Source: Candidatus Hydrogenedentota bacterium (lineage in GTDB: Bacteria > Hydrogenedentota > Hydrogenedentia > Hydrogenedentales > SLHB01). Taken from it: a DNA stretch of 6,080 bases. The stretch is taken from positions 1 through 6,080 of the forward strand of contig JAPLKX010000678.1 in assembly GCA_026387845.1 (NCBI GenBank), read 5' to 3'. Below, in pieces: positions 5,939-6,080 of the stretch. Position numbers and translations under genes: made by a program. Under the pieces are notes generated by a model. The model saw only the letters and a list, made by a program, of their open reading frames with translations, was not told where the DNA came from and ran no database searches. Position 1 is the first letter of the stretch; the number at the start of each line of letters is the position of its first letter.

Positions 5939-6080
5939 TTAACGTTCCTCCGCAGCTTCGACCGCGTAGATGCCAAATGTTTTGCGGCATTCTTCGACGA
6001 TCTCGTGGACTTTTTCGGGGGTGACCCGGGCGTGGATGGTGTCGTTGACGAGGAGTGCCGGGCCCTGGTCGCACATGCCC
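5939..6080 (-). CDS. hydC: NuoE/HydC-like [2Fe-2S] subunit, C-terminal fragment
   Basis: Only the last 46 residues lie in the window; the gene continues past the right edge. The fragment begins GMCDQGPALLVND, which matches the segment around the last [2Fe-2S] cysteine of the thioredoxin-like NuoE/HydC family, where the preceding cysteine (CxxxC pattern) would lie just outside the window. It ends with a short helix rich in Glu and a TAA stop. In this family the subunit carries one [2Fe-2S] cluster and passes electrons to or from the flavin subunit of a cytoplasmic NADH-dependent complex. Its stop codon directly abuts the ATG of the flavoprotein gene, and that gene's ribosome binding site lies inside this coding sequence, so the two are translationally linked. 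The hydC name is inferred from the hydrogenase context; nuoE-like is the safer family name. Confidence 0.88.
   Translation of the reverse strand, partial: GMCDQGPALLVNDTIHARVTPEKVHEIVEECRKTFGIYAVEAAEER

Overview
The window is one minus-strand gene cluster, read from the right edge (upstream) to the left edge (downstream), built around a trimeric NADH-linked [FeFe] hydrogenase. In transcription order it holds: the C-terminus of a NuoE/HydC-like [2Fe-2S] subunit (cut by the window edge), a NuoF/HydB-like flavoprotein, a HydA-like [FeFe] hydrogenase catalytic subunit, a small DRTGG-domain protein, a multidomain protein joining an RsbW-like ATPase to ferredoxin clusters and a degenerate hydrogenase-like domain, and a PHP-domain metal-dependent phosphoesterase. 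Gaps are short or absent (stop and start codons abut, or the ribosome binding site overlaps the previous stop), so most or all of the cluster probably forms one operon.

The central oddity is the catalytic subunit. Its N-terminal part (four Fe-S cluster sites) ends in frame at a TGA at 3972-3974. The H-cluster domain continues in another frame from about 3987 down to 2917. Compared with the family, about 40 residues are missing at the join, including the APxxR...GE stretch that lines the active site. The three H-cluster motifs downstream are otherwise present with no further stops. This is either a recent inactivating deletion, an assembly or sequencing error, or, less likely, a split gene restarted at a TTG.

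The second oddity is the 809-2437 gene. An anti-sigma-factor-type ATPase, a two-cluster ferredoxin, a hydrogenase-fold domain with only the cysteines of the H-cluster motifs kept, and a C-terminal four-Cys Fe-S domain form one chain. As I recall, the ATPase and the Fe-S/hydrogenase-like protein are usually separate genes in clostridial hydrogenase loci. A short GC-rich intergenic repeat with a hairpin sits at its 5' end and obscures the start codon.

The hydrogenase genes imply an anaerobic or fermentative bacterium that exchanges electrons between NADH (perhaps also ferredoxin) and H2. The genome is GC-rich. The small repeat (translated as AGVSPAS, or DAGETPA on the other strand, plus a VAQERD-type hairpin) resembles intergenic repeats I associate from memory with Planctomycetota, Verrucomicrobiota, Lentisphaerota and Hydrogenedentota-like genomes; this placement is weak. 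No RNA genes, CRISPR arrays, transposases or maturase genes (hydE, hydF, hydG) are visible.
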